The notes below the pieces were generated by a model that made no database searches, was not told the origin of the DNA, and was given only the letters and a program-made list of their open reading frames with translations. Shown piece by piece: positions 22,605 to 31,178 of a stretch of 64,000 bases of DNA. The stretch spans positions 37,873 through 101,872 of the forward strand of contig JBKPND010000029.1 of NCBI GenBank assembly GCA_046732465.1, read 5' to 3'. Origin of the DNA: DASUPK01 sp046732465 (GTDB taxonomy: Bacteria > Actinomycetota > Thermoleophilia > Solirubrobacterales > 70-9). How positions within the stretch are numbered: the stretch's first letter is position 1; every line of letters starts with the position of its first letter. The translations under genes were made by a program, and so were the position numbers.

Positions 22605-25463
22605 ATGCCGTCACGGGGCTCGTTGATTGGCCGTGACGAGGAGCTCGGCGGTCTCAGGGAGCGGTTGCGAGACGCGCTAAGAGGGGAGGGCACGCTCGTC
22701 CTTGTGTCCGGGGAGGCCGGCGTCGGCAAGACCCGACTGCTCGATCAGCTCTGCGCGGACACCAAGGCGCCCGTGCTTCGCGGCGCCGCCCAGCAGGGGA
22801 CCACGCCGGCCTATGGCCCGGTGGTCGCTGCTCTGCGGTCCGCCCTCCGCGCCGACCCCGACGCGCTTCGCGACTGCGGCCCTCTCGGCGAGCAGCTGCG
22901 CGTCCTCCTGCCCGAGCTGGGCCCGGCACCCGAGAACGTGGACGGCGCGACGCTGCAGGAGGCGCTGCGCGGCGCGTTCGCCGCGGTGGCCGAGGACGTC
23001 GGGGCGCTCGTCGTCCTCGACGACCTGCAGTGGTCGGACGCCGCGACGCTTGAGTTCCTTGCCGAGGTGGCGCCGACCCTCGAGGGCCTTCCTGTGCTGA
23101 TCGTCGCCGCCTATCGCTCCGACGAGCTCGCCCGCGATCACCCGCTGCGCCGGACGCGAAACGAGCTGCGCCGGAAGCGCGCCCTCACCGAGGTCACGCT
23201 CGGCCGCTTCGATGAGGCGGGGACGGGCGGCATCCTGGAGGAGGTCCTGGGCTCGTCGGCGGCGCGGCCGCTGGTGCGAACCGTCCATGACCGCTCGCAG
23301 GGCCTGCCCTTCTTCGTCGAGGAGCTCGGCACTGCGCTGCAGGCGGAGGGCCGGCTTCAGCAGGGGAAGGCGGGGCTGGAGCTCGGGGAGGGGAGCGAGG
23401 TATCGGTTCCGGAGACGGTGCGCGACGCGGTGCTGCTGCGCTGCGCGGACCTCTCGCCCGCCGGGCGGGACGCGGCCGAGGTCGCCGCAGTCGCCGGTCA
23501 GCACTTCTCCTTCGAGCCGGTCGTGGAGCTGGCCGACGATGCCGGTGTCGGCGAGCTCCTCGAACGGGGCCTGATTGCCGAATCGGGCGCGGGCGCCGGG
23601 GAGTTCCGTCACGCCCTGGTCCGCGACGCTCTCTACGGCGACATCCCGTGGCTGCGGCGGCGCGGCTTGCACCGCGAGCTCGCCGAGCGCCTCCAGGCCG
23701 CGGGCGCGCCGAGCGTGGAGCTGGCGGCGCAGTGGTCCGGCGCCAAGGACGAGGCTCGCGCCCGGGAGAGCTACCTGCGGGCGGCGGAGGACTTCGCGGC
23801 CGTCCGTGCCTTCCGCGACGCGGTGGCGATGACGCGCCACGCCCTGGAGCTTTGGCCGGAGAACGAGGCACTCGACGAGCGGCTCGCCACCCTCGAGAAG
23901 CACGGGGCGTGGTCCGAGCTCGCCGGCGACCTGCCCGAGGCGGCCCGGAGCTGGCGGGAGGTGAGCGAGCTGTGCGCGGAGGACCCGGCGGGGCTGGGAG
24001 CCGCCCAGCGCCGCCTGGGCCGCATCTTCGCCCTCCAGGGCGATCGCGCGGGAGCGATCGAGGCCTTCTCCGCCGCCGCCGACGCTTCGGCCGGCGACGA
24101 CCCGGCTGTGGCGGCGGGCGATCGTCTGGCCGCGGCCGATTACCTGCAGTTCGGCGGGCGCCACGCGGAGTCGCTCGAGCTGATCCGCCAGGCTGCTAGT
24201 GAGGCAGGCGCCGCGCAGCGGCTCGACCTGCAGGCGCGGGCCCTGGCGGCGGAGGGGGTCGTAATGGCGAAGCGGGGCGAGTTCGACCCGGGGGTCGACC
24301 TGGTGAAGAGGGGACTGAGCTTGGCGCTCGAGCACGGTCTGAGCGCCGAGGCGATTGACGCCTACCAGCGGCTCGGCACGGCGCTGGAGACGTCCGGCGA
24401 CTACAGCGGCGCGGAGGACGCCCTGACCAGCGCGCTCGACCTCTGCGAGGTCTCGGGGGAACGGGATCCCGAGGCCGGCTGCGTCGCCTGCATGGCCTAC
24501 GTGGTCCGGGAGCTTGGCGAGTGGAAGCGGGCGAGCGAGATCTCGAAGGAGCTGATCGACACTCACGAGGGAGACGGCGTGCGCACGATCGGCGACGGGG
24601 TCCTGGGATTCGTACGCGCGTTCCGCGGCGAGCTCGGGCCGGCTCGCAAGACGCTCTCGGCGGGCCTGCAGCTGGCCAGGCGGCTCGACGTCTTCTCGAT
24701 GCAGGTCGACTGCGCCTCCTCGCTCGCCGTCGTCGCCGACTACGACGGTGACCCCGAGGGCGCTCTCGAGCAATGCCGCTTCGTCGTCTCGCGCTGGGAG
24801 GAGAGCGAGGACCACCACTACGCGATCTGGGGCCTGCGCCTCGCGGCTCTGCTCTTCGCCCAGGCTGGATCGACCGAAGAGGCGCACGCCGCGGCGAAGG
24901 CGCTCACCCGGATCGCCGACGACTCCGGCCATCCGGACGCGCTGGCGGCCCTCGCGCACGCGCTGGGGGAGATCGCCCTCGTCGACGGTGAGCCCGAGCT
25001 CGCCGCCGAGCAGATCAACCGCGCGGTCGAGCTCCACGCCTCGCTGCGGATCCCGGCCGAGCGCGCGCAGATCCTGCACCGTGCGGGGATCGCGCTGTCC
25101 GCGGCGGGCGACCGCGAGCTGGCGATCGAGCGCCACGCCGAGGCCTACCGGCTCGCCCGCAACCTCGGGGCACGCCCCCTGGCCGGGAGGGCCGCGGCGG
25201 CCATCGAGGATCTCGGGGAGTCAGCCGAGCAGCGCCTCGGTCGAACGGCCACCGACGGAGCGGGGAGCCAGCTCTCCCGCCGCGAGCTCGAGGTGCTGCG
25301 GCTGGTCGCCGAGGGGCTCACGAATCGCGAGATCGCCGAACAGCTCTTCCTCAGCCCGCGCACGGTCGACATGCACGTGCGGAACATCCTCTCCAAGTTC
25401 GATGTCCGCTCGCGGGTGGAGGCGAGCATCAAGGCCGGAGAGGCCGGCCTCCTGAACACCTGA
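22605..25463 (+). CDS. LuxR-family regulator with AAA/NTPase and TPR-like domain (LAL type)
   Basis: ATG at 22605 gives 952 residues. Residues about 5-290 are an AAA_16 NTPase: LIGRDEELGGLRERL, Walker A SGEAGVGKTRLL (GEAGVGKT at 36-43), Walker B LVVLDDLQWSD. The middle 500 residues are helical TPR-like repeats. The C-terminus (about 885-940) is a LuxR HTH (LSRRELEVLRLVAEGLTNRE, LFLSPRTVDMHVRNILSKF). This is the large ATP-binding LuxR architecture related to MalT. It could control the adjacent DUF4242 gene, amine oxidase, or fumarylacetoacetase 24 bases downstream. Confidence 0.93.
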   Translation: MPSRGSLIGRDEELGGLRERLRDALRGEGTLVLVSGEAGVGKTRLLDQLCADTKAPVLRGAAQQGTTPAYGPVVAALRSALRADPDALRDCGPLGEQLRVLLPELGPAPENVDGATLQEALRGAFAAVAEDVGALVVLDDLQWSDAATLEFLAEVAPTLEGLPVLIVAAYRSDELARDHPLRRTRNELRRKRALTEVTLGRFDEAGTGGILEEVLGSSAARPLVRTVHDRSQGLPFFVEELGTALQAEGRLQQGKAGLELGEGSEVSVPETVRDAVLLRCADLSPAGRDAAEVAAVAGQHFSFEPVVELADDAGVGELLERGLIAESGAGAGEFRHALVRDALYGDIPWLRRRGLHRELAERLQAAGAPSVELAAQWSGAKDEARARESYLRAAEDFAAVRAFRDAVAMTRHALELWPENEALDERLATLEKHGAWSELAGDLPEAARSWREVSELCAEDPAGLGAAQRRLGRIFALQGDRAGAIEAFSAAADASAGDDPAVAAGDRLAAADYLQFGGRHAESLELIRQAASEAGAAQRLDLQARALAAEGVVMAKRGEFDPGVDLVKRGLSLALEHGLSAEAIDAYQRLGTALETSGDYSGAEDALTSALDLCEVSGERDPEAGCVACMAYVVRELGEWKRASEISKELIDTHEGDGVRTIGDGVLGFVRAFRGELGPARKTLSAGLQLARRLDVFSMQVDCASSLAVVADYDGDPEGALEQCRFVVSRWEESEDHHYAIWGLRLAALLFAQAGSTEEAHAAAKALTRIADDSGHPDALAALAHALGEIALVDGEPELAAEQINRAVELHASLRIPAERAQILHRAGIALSAAGDRELAIERHAEAYRLARNLGARPLAGRAAAAIEDLGESAEQRLGRTATDGAGSQLSRRELEVLRLVAEGLTNREIAEQLFLSPRTVDMHVRNILSKFDVRSRVEASIKAGEAGLLNT

Positions 25464-25487
25464 CGCGGGTGACGTAAGGTCGCCCGC

Positions 25488-26771
25488 ATGGGGCCAGATC
25501 AGACCCAGGGGACATGGGTCCCGGGCGCCGACGGCTCCGGGTTCGGGATCGAGCATCTCCCCTTCGGAGTTGTCCGCGCCCGGGGAGGGCCGCCGCGGGC
25601 CGCGGTCCGGGTCGGTGACAACGCCGTAGTGCTCGAGGCGCTGGCATCGGCGGGCCTGCTGGATTCCGTCGGGTCCGATGCCGGGGCGCTCCGGCGGGCG
25701 CTCGAGGCGCCGACCCTCAATCCCCTGCTCGCGCTCGGGCGTCCCGCCTGGTCCGGTCTGCGCGGGCGCCTGATCGAGCTGCTCGGCACCGGAAACACCG
25801 AGGTCGCGGACGCGGGCATCGCGGAGGGCGCGCTCGTGCCGCTCGCCGAGGCCGAGGAGCTGCTGCCGGTCGAGGTCGGCGACTTCGTCGACTTCTACTC
25901 CTCGATCGAGCACGCCTCGAATGTGGGCAGGCTCGTGCGACCCGATGACGAGCCGCTCTTCCCGAACTGGCGCCATCACCCTGTCGGCTACCACGGCCGC
26001 GCGGCCAACCTGGTGGTCAGTGGCACCCGGATCTCCCGCCCGGTCGGTCAGATCGGGCCCGAGAGGCCCGGAGAGGACCCCGCGTACGGGCCCGAACCCC
26101 TGCTCGACTTCGAGCTCGAGCTCGGCTTCGTGTGCGGCGCTGGCCCGGAGGACGGTGGACCGATCCGTCCCGACGCGGCGGCCGAGCGCATCTTCGGCTT
26201 CGCGCTCGTCAACGACTGGAGCGCCCGCTCCATCCAGGCCTGGGAGTACCGGCCGCTCGGCCCGTTCCTCGGCAAGGCGTTCGCCACCTCGATCGGGGCC
26301 TGGATCACCCCGCTCGAGGCGCTCGAGCCCTTTCGGGTGCCGGGCCCCGAGCACGAGCCCGCGCCGCTGCCCTACCTGCGCGCCGAGGGCCACTGGTCGC
26401 TCGACCTCGACCTGGAGGTGGCGCTGGTGCCCAACGGGTCCGGCGAGGGCGAGACGATCACCCGGACGACTGCCCGCGACCTCTACTGGAGCGCGGCGCA
26501 GCAGCTTGCGCACGTCATCGCCGGCGGCGCGGCCGTACGTGCCGGTGACCTGTTCGCCTCCGGGACGATCTCGGGCTCGGATCCCGGCACGAAGGGCTGC
26601 TTGCTGGAGCTCACCCGTGCCGGCCAGCAGCCGCTGCGGGTGGGCGAGGTCGAGCGAACCTTCCTAGAGGACGGCGACGAGGTCGTCCTCAGAGGGGCGG
26701 GAGCCCCCGGCGAGGGTCGGCCCGCGATCACGCTCGCAGAGGTGAGCGGCCGTGTCGTGCCCGCCTCCTGA
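25488..26771 (+). CDS. fahA: Fumarylacetoacetase
   Basis: A 427-residue FAH enzyme, the last step of tyrosine breakdown: fumarylacetoacetate + H2O to fumarate + acetoacetate. The N-terminal SH3-like domain includes SGFGIEHLPFGVV. Metal and active-site motifs follow: DFVDFYSSIEHASNVG, PVGYHGRAANLVVSGT, LLDFELELGFVCG, LVNDWSARSIQAWEYRPLGP and GTISGSDPGTKGCLLEL. Length matches the family. It converges on the homogentisate dioxygenase gene, so the three pathway genes are clustered but split between strands. Confidence 0.95.
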   Translation: MGPDQTQGTWVPGADGSGFGIEHLPFGVVRARGGPPRAAVRVGDNAVVLEALASAGLLDSVGSDAGALRRALEAPTLNPLLALGRPAWSGLRGRLIELLGTGNTEVADAGIAEGALVPLAEAEELLPVEVGDFVDFYSSIEHASNVGRLVRPDDEPLFPNWRHHPVGYHGRAANLVVSGTRISRPVGQIGPERPGEDPAYGPEPLLDFELELGFVCGAGPEDGGPIRPDAAAERIFGFALVNDWSARSIQAWEYRPLGPFLGKAFATSIGAWITPLEALEPFRVPGPEHEPAPLPYLRAEGHWSLDLDLEVALVPNGSGEGETITRTTARDLYWSAAQQLAHVIAGGAAVRAGDLFASGTISGSDPGTKGCLLELTRAGQQPLRVGEVERTFLEDGDEVVLRGAGAPGEGRPAITLAEVSGRVVPAS

Positions 26772-26777
26772 GCGTCG

Positions 26778-26794
26778 GCGCCGCCGCGCGGCGC
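26778..26794. terminator. Bidirectional hairpin between fahA and hmgA
   Basis: GCGCCG - CCGCG - CGGCGC forms a 6-bp stem in the 47-base gap between the convergent genes. Likely shared terminator. Confidence 0.45.
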
Positions 26795-26818
26795 AGTAGC
26801 GACCCGACTGGTCCGTGA

Positions 26819-28003
26819 CTAGCCGGTTGTGCTCTGCGCCACGGGCGACGGCGCGCCTTCACGCCATGAATAGGCGTACGCCGGGTCATCGAGCTCCCGG
26901 GCGAACGTCGTCAGCTTCATCGGCGCGAATGTGTCCCACATGACCGCCAGCTCCTCGGTGCGCCTGGCTCCGAGGGCCTTCTCGACCAGGCCAGGTTGCG
27001 GTCCGTGGGGCAGTCCGGAGGGGTGGACGGTGATCGAGCCCACCTCGATCCCCTTCCTGGAGCCGAACTCGCCGGAGACGTAATAGATCATCTCCTCCGA
27101 CTGCAGGTTGGAGTGGTGATAGGGGAGGGGGACCGCTTCGGGGTCGTAGTCGAGCTCGCGCGGGCAGAACGAGCAGACCACGAAGTTCGGGCCCTGGAAC
27201 GTCTGGTGCGTCGGCGGCGGCAGATGGATCCGCCCCGTCCGCGGCTCGAAGTCGTGGACGTTGAACGTGTAGGGGTACACGTAGCCGTCCCAGCCGACGA
27301 CGTCGAGCGGGTGGTAGTCGAGCCGGTATCGCTGGAGACCACCGCGAACCCGGAGGATGAGATCGAACTCACCCTCCTCGCGATGTGTCTCCAGCTCCAC
27401 CGGTGGGTGCAGATCGCGGTGCGAGAACGGCGCCGACTCGAGCAGCTGGCCGTAGCGGTTCCGGTAGCGGTTCGGCGTCTCGATCTCCCCTGGTGTGTGG
27501 AGCACCAGCATCAGCTGCTGGTCGTCCTCGAACCGGAAGCGATAGGTCGTGCCGCGGGGGATGACGATGTAGTCGTGCTGCCGGTAGGGGAGGGTGCCGA
27601 ACACGGTCTCGATCTCGCCCGAGCCCTCGTGCACGAAGATCAGCTCGTCGCCCTCGCCGTTCCGGTAGAAGGCCTCGGTCTCCTCGGTCGGGCGGCAGAT
27701 CGAGGACTCGAGATCCTTGTTCCACATCAGGCAGCGGCGCCCCGTGATCGGGTCGCCCTCCGCCGGGATGCCGCCGGTCTCGAGATGGCGGTGGACGTGA
27801 GCGTCGGGCACCCACTCCTCGTGGGCCATCGGCTCGAATTCACCGGCCTCGAGGATCCGGCAGGGGGAGGTGTGGTGGTAGAGGATCGACTCGTTCCCCG
27901 AGAAGCCCTCGAGTCCCATCACCTCCTCGACGAGCAGGCGGCCGTTGGTGCGGAACTGGGTGTGCCGCTTGTGCGGCAGGTCTCCGAGCCGGTGGTACCT
28001 CAC
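26819..28003 (-). CDS. hmgA: Homogentisate 1,2-dioxygenase
   Basis: A 394-residue HGD-family cupin that opens the aromatic ring of homogentisate to maleylacetoacetate with Fe(II) and O2. The iron-site region is PYHHSNLQSEEMIYYVSGEF (His and Glu ligands), with the later His in PSGLPHGPQPG. Other family patches are YIVIPRGTTYRFRFE and VVGWDGYVYPYTFNVHDFEP. Its start overlaps the stop of the HPPD gene by four bases, so they are translationally coupled. No separate maleylacetoacetate isomerase gene lies in the window. Confidence 0.93.
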   Translation of the reverse strand: MRYHRLGDLPHKRHTQFRTNGRLLVEEVMGLEGFSGNESILYHHTSPCRILEAGEFEPMAHEEWVPDAHVHRHLETGGIPAEGDPITGRRCLMWNKDLESSICRPTEETEAFYRNGEGDELIFVHEGSGEIETVFGTLPYRQHDYIVIPRGTTYRFRFEDDQQLMLVLHTPGEIETPNRYRNRYGQLLESAPFSHRDLHPPVELETHREEGEFDLILRVRGGLQRYRLDYHPLDVVGWDGYVYPYTFNVHDFEPRTGRIHLPPPTHQTFQGPNFVVCSFCPRELDYDPEAVPLPYHHSNLQSEEMIYYVSGEFGSRKGIEVGSITVHPSGLPHGPQPGLVEKALGARRTEELAVMWDTFAPMKLTTFARELDDPAYAYSWREGAPSPVAQSTTG

Positions 28004-29139
28004 AGGTTCCCCCTCCTCTCCTGCTCGCGCTCGATCGCCTCGAACAGGGCCTTGAAGTTGCCCTCGCCGAAGCCGCGAGCCCCGTGCCGCTCGATCACCT
28101 CGATGAAGAGCGTGGGGCGGTTCGAGAGCGGCTTGCCGAAGATCTGGAGCAGATAGCCCTCGTCGTCGCGGTCGGCGAGGATGCCGAGTTCACCGAGGTC
28201 GCCGATGTCCTCGTCGATCTCCCCGATCCGCTCCGGCAGCTCCTGGTAGTAGCTCTCGGGCGTCCTCAGGAAGTGGACGCCGCGATTCTGGAGCTCGCGG
28301 ACGGTGCCGACGATGTCGGTGGTGGCGAGGGCGATGTGCTGGACGCCCGGGCCGCCGTAGAACTCGAGGTACTCCTCGATCTGCGACTTGCGCTGCCCCT
28401 CGGCGGGCTCGTTGATCGGGAATTTGATCCTGCCCTTGCCGTCGGCCATCACCTTCGACATCAGGGCGGAGTACTCCGTGGAGATGTCCTCGTCCGAGAA
28501 CCGGATCATCTCGGTGAAGCCGAAGACCCGCTCGTAGTACTCCACCCACTCCTCCATCCGGCCGAGCTCGACGTTCCCCACGACGTGGTCGATGCCCGCA
28601 AAGAACTCGCCCTCGGTCCCGCCCTCGACCGGCTCGAAGCCCGGCAGGAAGCCGTCGTAGCCATCTCGCTCGACGAAGGTGTGGACGGTCTCGCCGTAGG
28701 TGGCGATGGTCGCCAGCTTGACCGCACCGCGCTCGTCGGACTCCTCGTGCGGCTCCTCGAGCCCACGGGCGCCGCGGCGAACCGCGACCCGGTAGGCGTC
28801 CTCGGCGTCGGGGACCGCCAGGGCGACCACCTTGACGCCGTCACCGTGCTCTGAGATGTGGCGGGCGATCTCGTTGCTGCCGTGCATAGGCGTGGTGAGG
28901 AGGAAGCGGATTCGGCCCTGCTCGACCAGATGGCTGGCCCGGTCCCGCATCCCGGTCTCCAGCCCGGCGTAGGCGGTCTCGCGGAAGCCGAGCGCGTGGG
29001 TGAAGTAGTGGGTCGCCTGGACGCCGTTGCCAACGTAGAGCTCGATGTGGTCGATGCCGAGCAGCGGCATCTCGTCGTTCTTCGGGACCGGCGGCGCGAC
29101 CGTGCGGGCGCCCGGGAGTTGTGTGGTCTTGACCTCCAT
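28000..29139 (-). CDS. hppD: 4-hydroxyphenylpyruvate dioxygenase
   Basis: A 379-residue two-module VOC dioxygenase that turns 4-hydroxyphenylpyruvate into homogentisate. Iron ligands are in GIDHVVGNVE (His), GVQHIALATTD (His) and PTLFIEVIER (Glu); GYLLQIFGKPL is the C-terminal signature. First gene of the hppD-hmgA operon and divergent from an Lrp/AsnC regulator, the usual arrangement for Lrp-type control of amino-acid catabolism. The ribosome site AGGAGAGCG precedes the ATG. Confidence 0.95.
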   Translation of the reverse strand: MEVKTTQLPGARTVAPPVPKNDEMPLLGIDHIELYVGNGVQATHYFTHALGFRETAYAGLETGMRDRASHLVEQGRIRFLLTTPMHGSNEIARHISEHGDGVKVVALAVPDAEDAYRVAVRRGARGLEEPHEESDERGAVKLATIATYGETVHTFVERDGYDGFLPGFEPVEGGTEGEFFAGIDHVVGNVELGRMEEWVEYYERVFGFTEMIRFSDEDISTEYSALMSKVMADGKGRIKFPINEPAEGQRKSQIEEYLEFYGGPGVQHIALATTDIVGTVRELQNRGVHFLRTPESYYQELPERIGEIDEDIGDLGELGILADRDDEGYLLQIFGKPLSNRPTLFIEVIERHGARGFGEGNFKALFEAIEREQERRGNL

Positions 29140-29174
29140 CGCTCTCCTCCTGTTGAACGAATCCCTTGCGAAGC

Positions 29175-29202
29175 GCGCGGGTCGAACTTATGATTCCCGC
29201 GC
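29175..29202. promoter_or_regulatory. Dyad GCGCGGG-N14-CCCGCGC in the hppD-lrp intergenic region
   Basis: Perfect 7-base arms flank an AT-richer 14-base core. A partial direct repeat, GTTGAACGAATCCC versus GTCGAACTTATGATTCCC, covers the same stretch. It lies between the divergent hppD and lrp starts, so it is a candidate Lrp operator. Confidence 0.4.
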
Positions 29203-29247
29203 AAGGAGAGGTTCACAAGCCCGATTCGTTGCGTGGTCGGCCCGAAA

Positions 29248-29733
29248 ATGGCGATCTCCGACAAGACAGACGAACAGATCGTTGCGCTGCTCCGCGAGAA
29301 CGCCCGTCGCTCCTATGAGGACATCGGCAAGCGGGTCTCGCTCTCGGCGCCCGCCGTGAAGCGGCGCGTCGATCGGCTCGAGGCCGACGGAGTGATTCGC
29401 GGCTACACCGCGACGATCGAGCCGACGGCCTTCGGCTGGCACAGCCACGCCTTCGTCGAGCTCTTCTGCGAGGGGCGGATCTCCGGTGCCGAGGTGAGCG
29501 CCGCGGTCTCCAAGCATCCCGAGGTCGAGGGCGCCTACACGGTCGCCGGCGGCGCGAGCGCGATCCTGCACGTCCGCGCCGCCGACACCCAGCACCTCGA
29601 GGAGGCGCTCGAGCGGATCAGGGAGACGCCCGGCGTCCTCCGGACCCAGACGCAGGTTGTGCTCTCCACGCTCTTCGAGCGCCCGGTCACGAACGGGCGC
29701 CTCATTCCGAAGAAGACCGGCAAGCGGCGCTGA
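29248..29733 (+). CDS. Lrp/AsnC-family regulator
   Basis: ATG 29248 gives 161 residues (an in-frame start five codons earlier is less likely). The winged helix is DKTDEQIVALLRENARRSYE, IGKRVSLSAPAVKRRVDRLE. The RAM/AsnC ligand domain follows (FVELFCEGRISGAEVSAAVS, AYTVAGGASAILHVRA). Divergent from hppD, it most likely senses tyrosine or a related metabolite and controls the homogentisate pathway. The ATP-grasp and ferritin-like genes continue on the same strand. Confidence 0.92.
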   Translation: MAISDKTDEQIVALLRENARRSYEDIGKRVSLSAPAVKRRVDRLEADGVIRGYTATIEPTAFGWHSHAFVELFCEGRISGAEVSAAVSKHPEVEGAYTVAGGASAILHVRAADTQHLEEALERIRETPGVLRTQTQVVLSTLFERPVTNGRLIPKKTGKRR

Positions 29734-29858
29734 CGGGGAGGAGAGTCGTCGACCAGGTAAGCGACCTGAAGCTTCAGCACCTCGTCGAGCTCTCCAAGCT
29801 GGGGGACGGCTGCGCCCAGCTCGAGGCCGACCTCGAGGCCTGGCTCGCCGCCAACGAC

Positions 29859-31178
29859 GTGGTCTTCGCCGGGCACACGATCCCATTCGTGCTGATGCCG
29901 CACTTCGTCAGCCCGCGGCAGATCCGCCACGTGCGCCGGGCGGTCGAGTCGCTCTGCGCGATCCTGAACCGATTCTGCGAGGCCTACCCCGAGGACGAGC
30001 GCCTCCAGGAGGAGCTCGCGCTCCCCTCCTTCGAGGACTCGCTGGTCCGGGTCGGCCCCGGCTACCCCGGGCCGCTTCGGATCTGCCGCCTGGACGCCTT
30101 TCTCGCGGGTGACACGGTCAAGTTCCTCGAGTTCAACGCCGACTCGCCGGCCGGCATCGGCTACACCGACGTGCTCCACGAGGGGCTCAGGCGGACGATC
30201 GCCCTGCCGCGGGTGGAGGGCGAGTTCGACACCGCCTACGAGCCGATGCTGCCCGTGCTCATCGAGACCCTGCGCGACGCGTATCGGTCCATGCGCGACG
30301 CGCGGCGAGAGGGGCCTGAGCTCCCCGAATCACCGCGGCTGGCCTTGGTTGACGTCCCGGACAGCCCCTCGGTGCCGGAGTTCCGGATCATCTGCGCCGC
30401 CGCGTCGAGGGAGGGGATCGAGGCCGTCCACGCGACCACCGACCAGCTCGCCTACGACGGCTCGGTGCTGCGGGCGGACGGCGAGCCGGTGCACCTCGTC
30501 TACCGGCGCGCCCTGATCGACGACCTCTCCGAGGGCGACCTGACCGCCGCCTACCGAGACGGGGCGACCTGCGTCGTCAACCCGCCGCCCGCCCGGGTGG
30601 CGAACAACAAGAAGCTGATGGCCCTGCTCGAGGATCCCCGGTTCGCGCATCTGATCGAGCCGCGCGAGGCGGAGGTGATCGCCGCCACCGTCCCCTGGAC
30701 TCGGATCCTGCGCCCGGGGCGTGTGAGCTACGGCCAGTGGACCGTCGACCTGCTCGATTTCGTCTCGAACAACCGGTCGCGCCTGGTGCTGAAGCCGGCC
30801 TCCGAGTACGGCGGCCACGACGTCGCCCTCGGGATCGAGACAGAGCAGAGCGAGTGGGACGGGATCATCGAAGAGCACGCCGAGGCGGGGGACTTCATCG
30901 TCCAGGAGTACGTGCCCGTGCCCGAGGAGATGTTCCCGACGGTCGAGGACGGGCACGTGCAGATGCGCCTCAAGCGCTTCAACATCAACCCGTTCGGGAT
31001 CGGCGGGCGCTACGCCGGGATGATCACCAGGATCTCCGACCGGGCCGTGATCAACGTCTCCGCCGGCGGCGGGCTGCTGCCGAGCGTGGTCGGGCGCCAC
31101 AAGCGACGTTTGCTCGCCGAGCGGGAGGGTGATGAGGAACTTCGAGAGGAGGAGGGCTCGACACATGGCACGCCCTGA
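29859..31178 (+). CDS. ATP-grasp-like protein (probable ligase), N-terminus likely extends upstream
   Basis: From GTG 29859 the product has 439 residues. The nucleotide-binding part is late in the chain: RLVLKPASEYGGHDVALG, then FIVQEYVPVPEEMFPT and the metal/catalytic stretch RLKRFNINPFGIGGRYAG. The early part contains FLEFNADSPAGIGYTDVL, as in glutathionylspermidine-synthase-like, circularly permuted ATP-grasp proteins. Protein-like sequence (VSDLKLQHLVELSKLGDGCA) continues in frame upstream to about 29745, where GTC follows a strong GGGGAGGAG site, so the true start may be non-canonical. It overlaps the DUF455 gene by 14 bases. Substrate unknown. Confidence 0.75.
   Translation: MVFAGHTIPFVLMPHFVSPRQIRHVRRAVESLCAILNRFCEAYPEDERLQEELALPSFEDSLVRVGPGYPGPLRICRLDAFLAGDTVKFLEFNADSPAGIGYTDVLHEGLRRTIALPRVEGEFDTAYEPMLPVLIETLRDAYRSMRDARREGPELPESPRLALVDVPDSPSVPEFRIICAAASREGIEAVHATTDQLAYDGSVLRADGEPVHLVYRRALIDDLSEGDLTAAYRDGATCVVNPPPARVANNKKLMALLEDPRFAHLIEPREAEVIAATVPWTRILRPGRVSYGQWTVDLLDFVSNNRSRLVLKPASEYGGHDVALGIETEQSEWDGIIEEHAEAGDFIVQEYVPVPEEMFPTVEDGHVQMRLKRFNINPFGIGGRYAGMITRISDRAVINVSAGGGLLPSVVGRHKRRLLAEREGDEELREEEGSTHGTP

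Noticed and set aside
22677..25136. 819-codon minus-strand open frame
   Set aside because: Antisense shadow of the LuxR-type regulator; composition follows codon complement and shows no domain.
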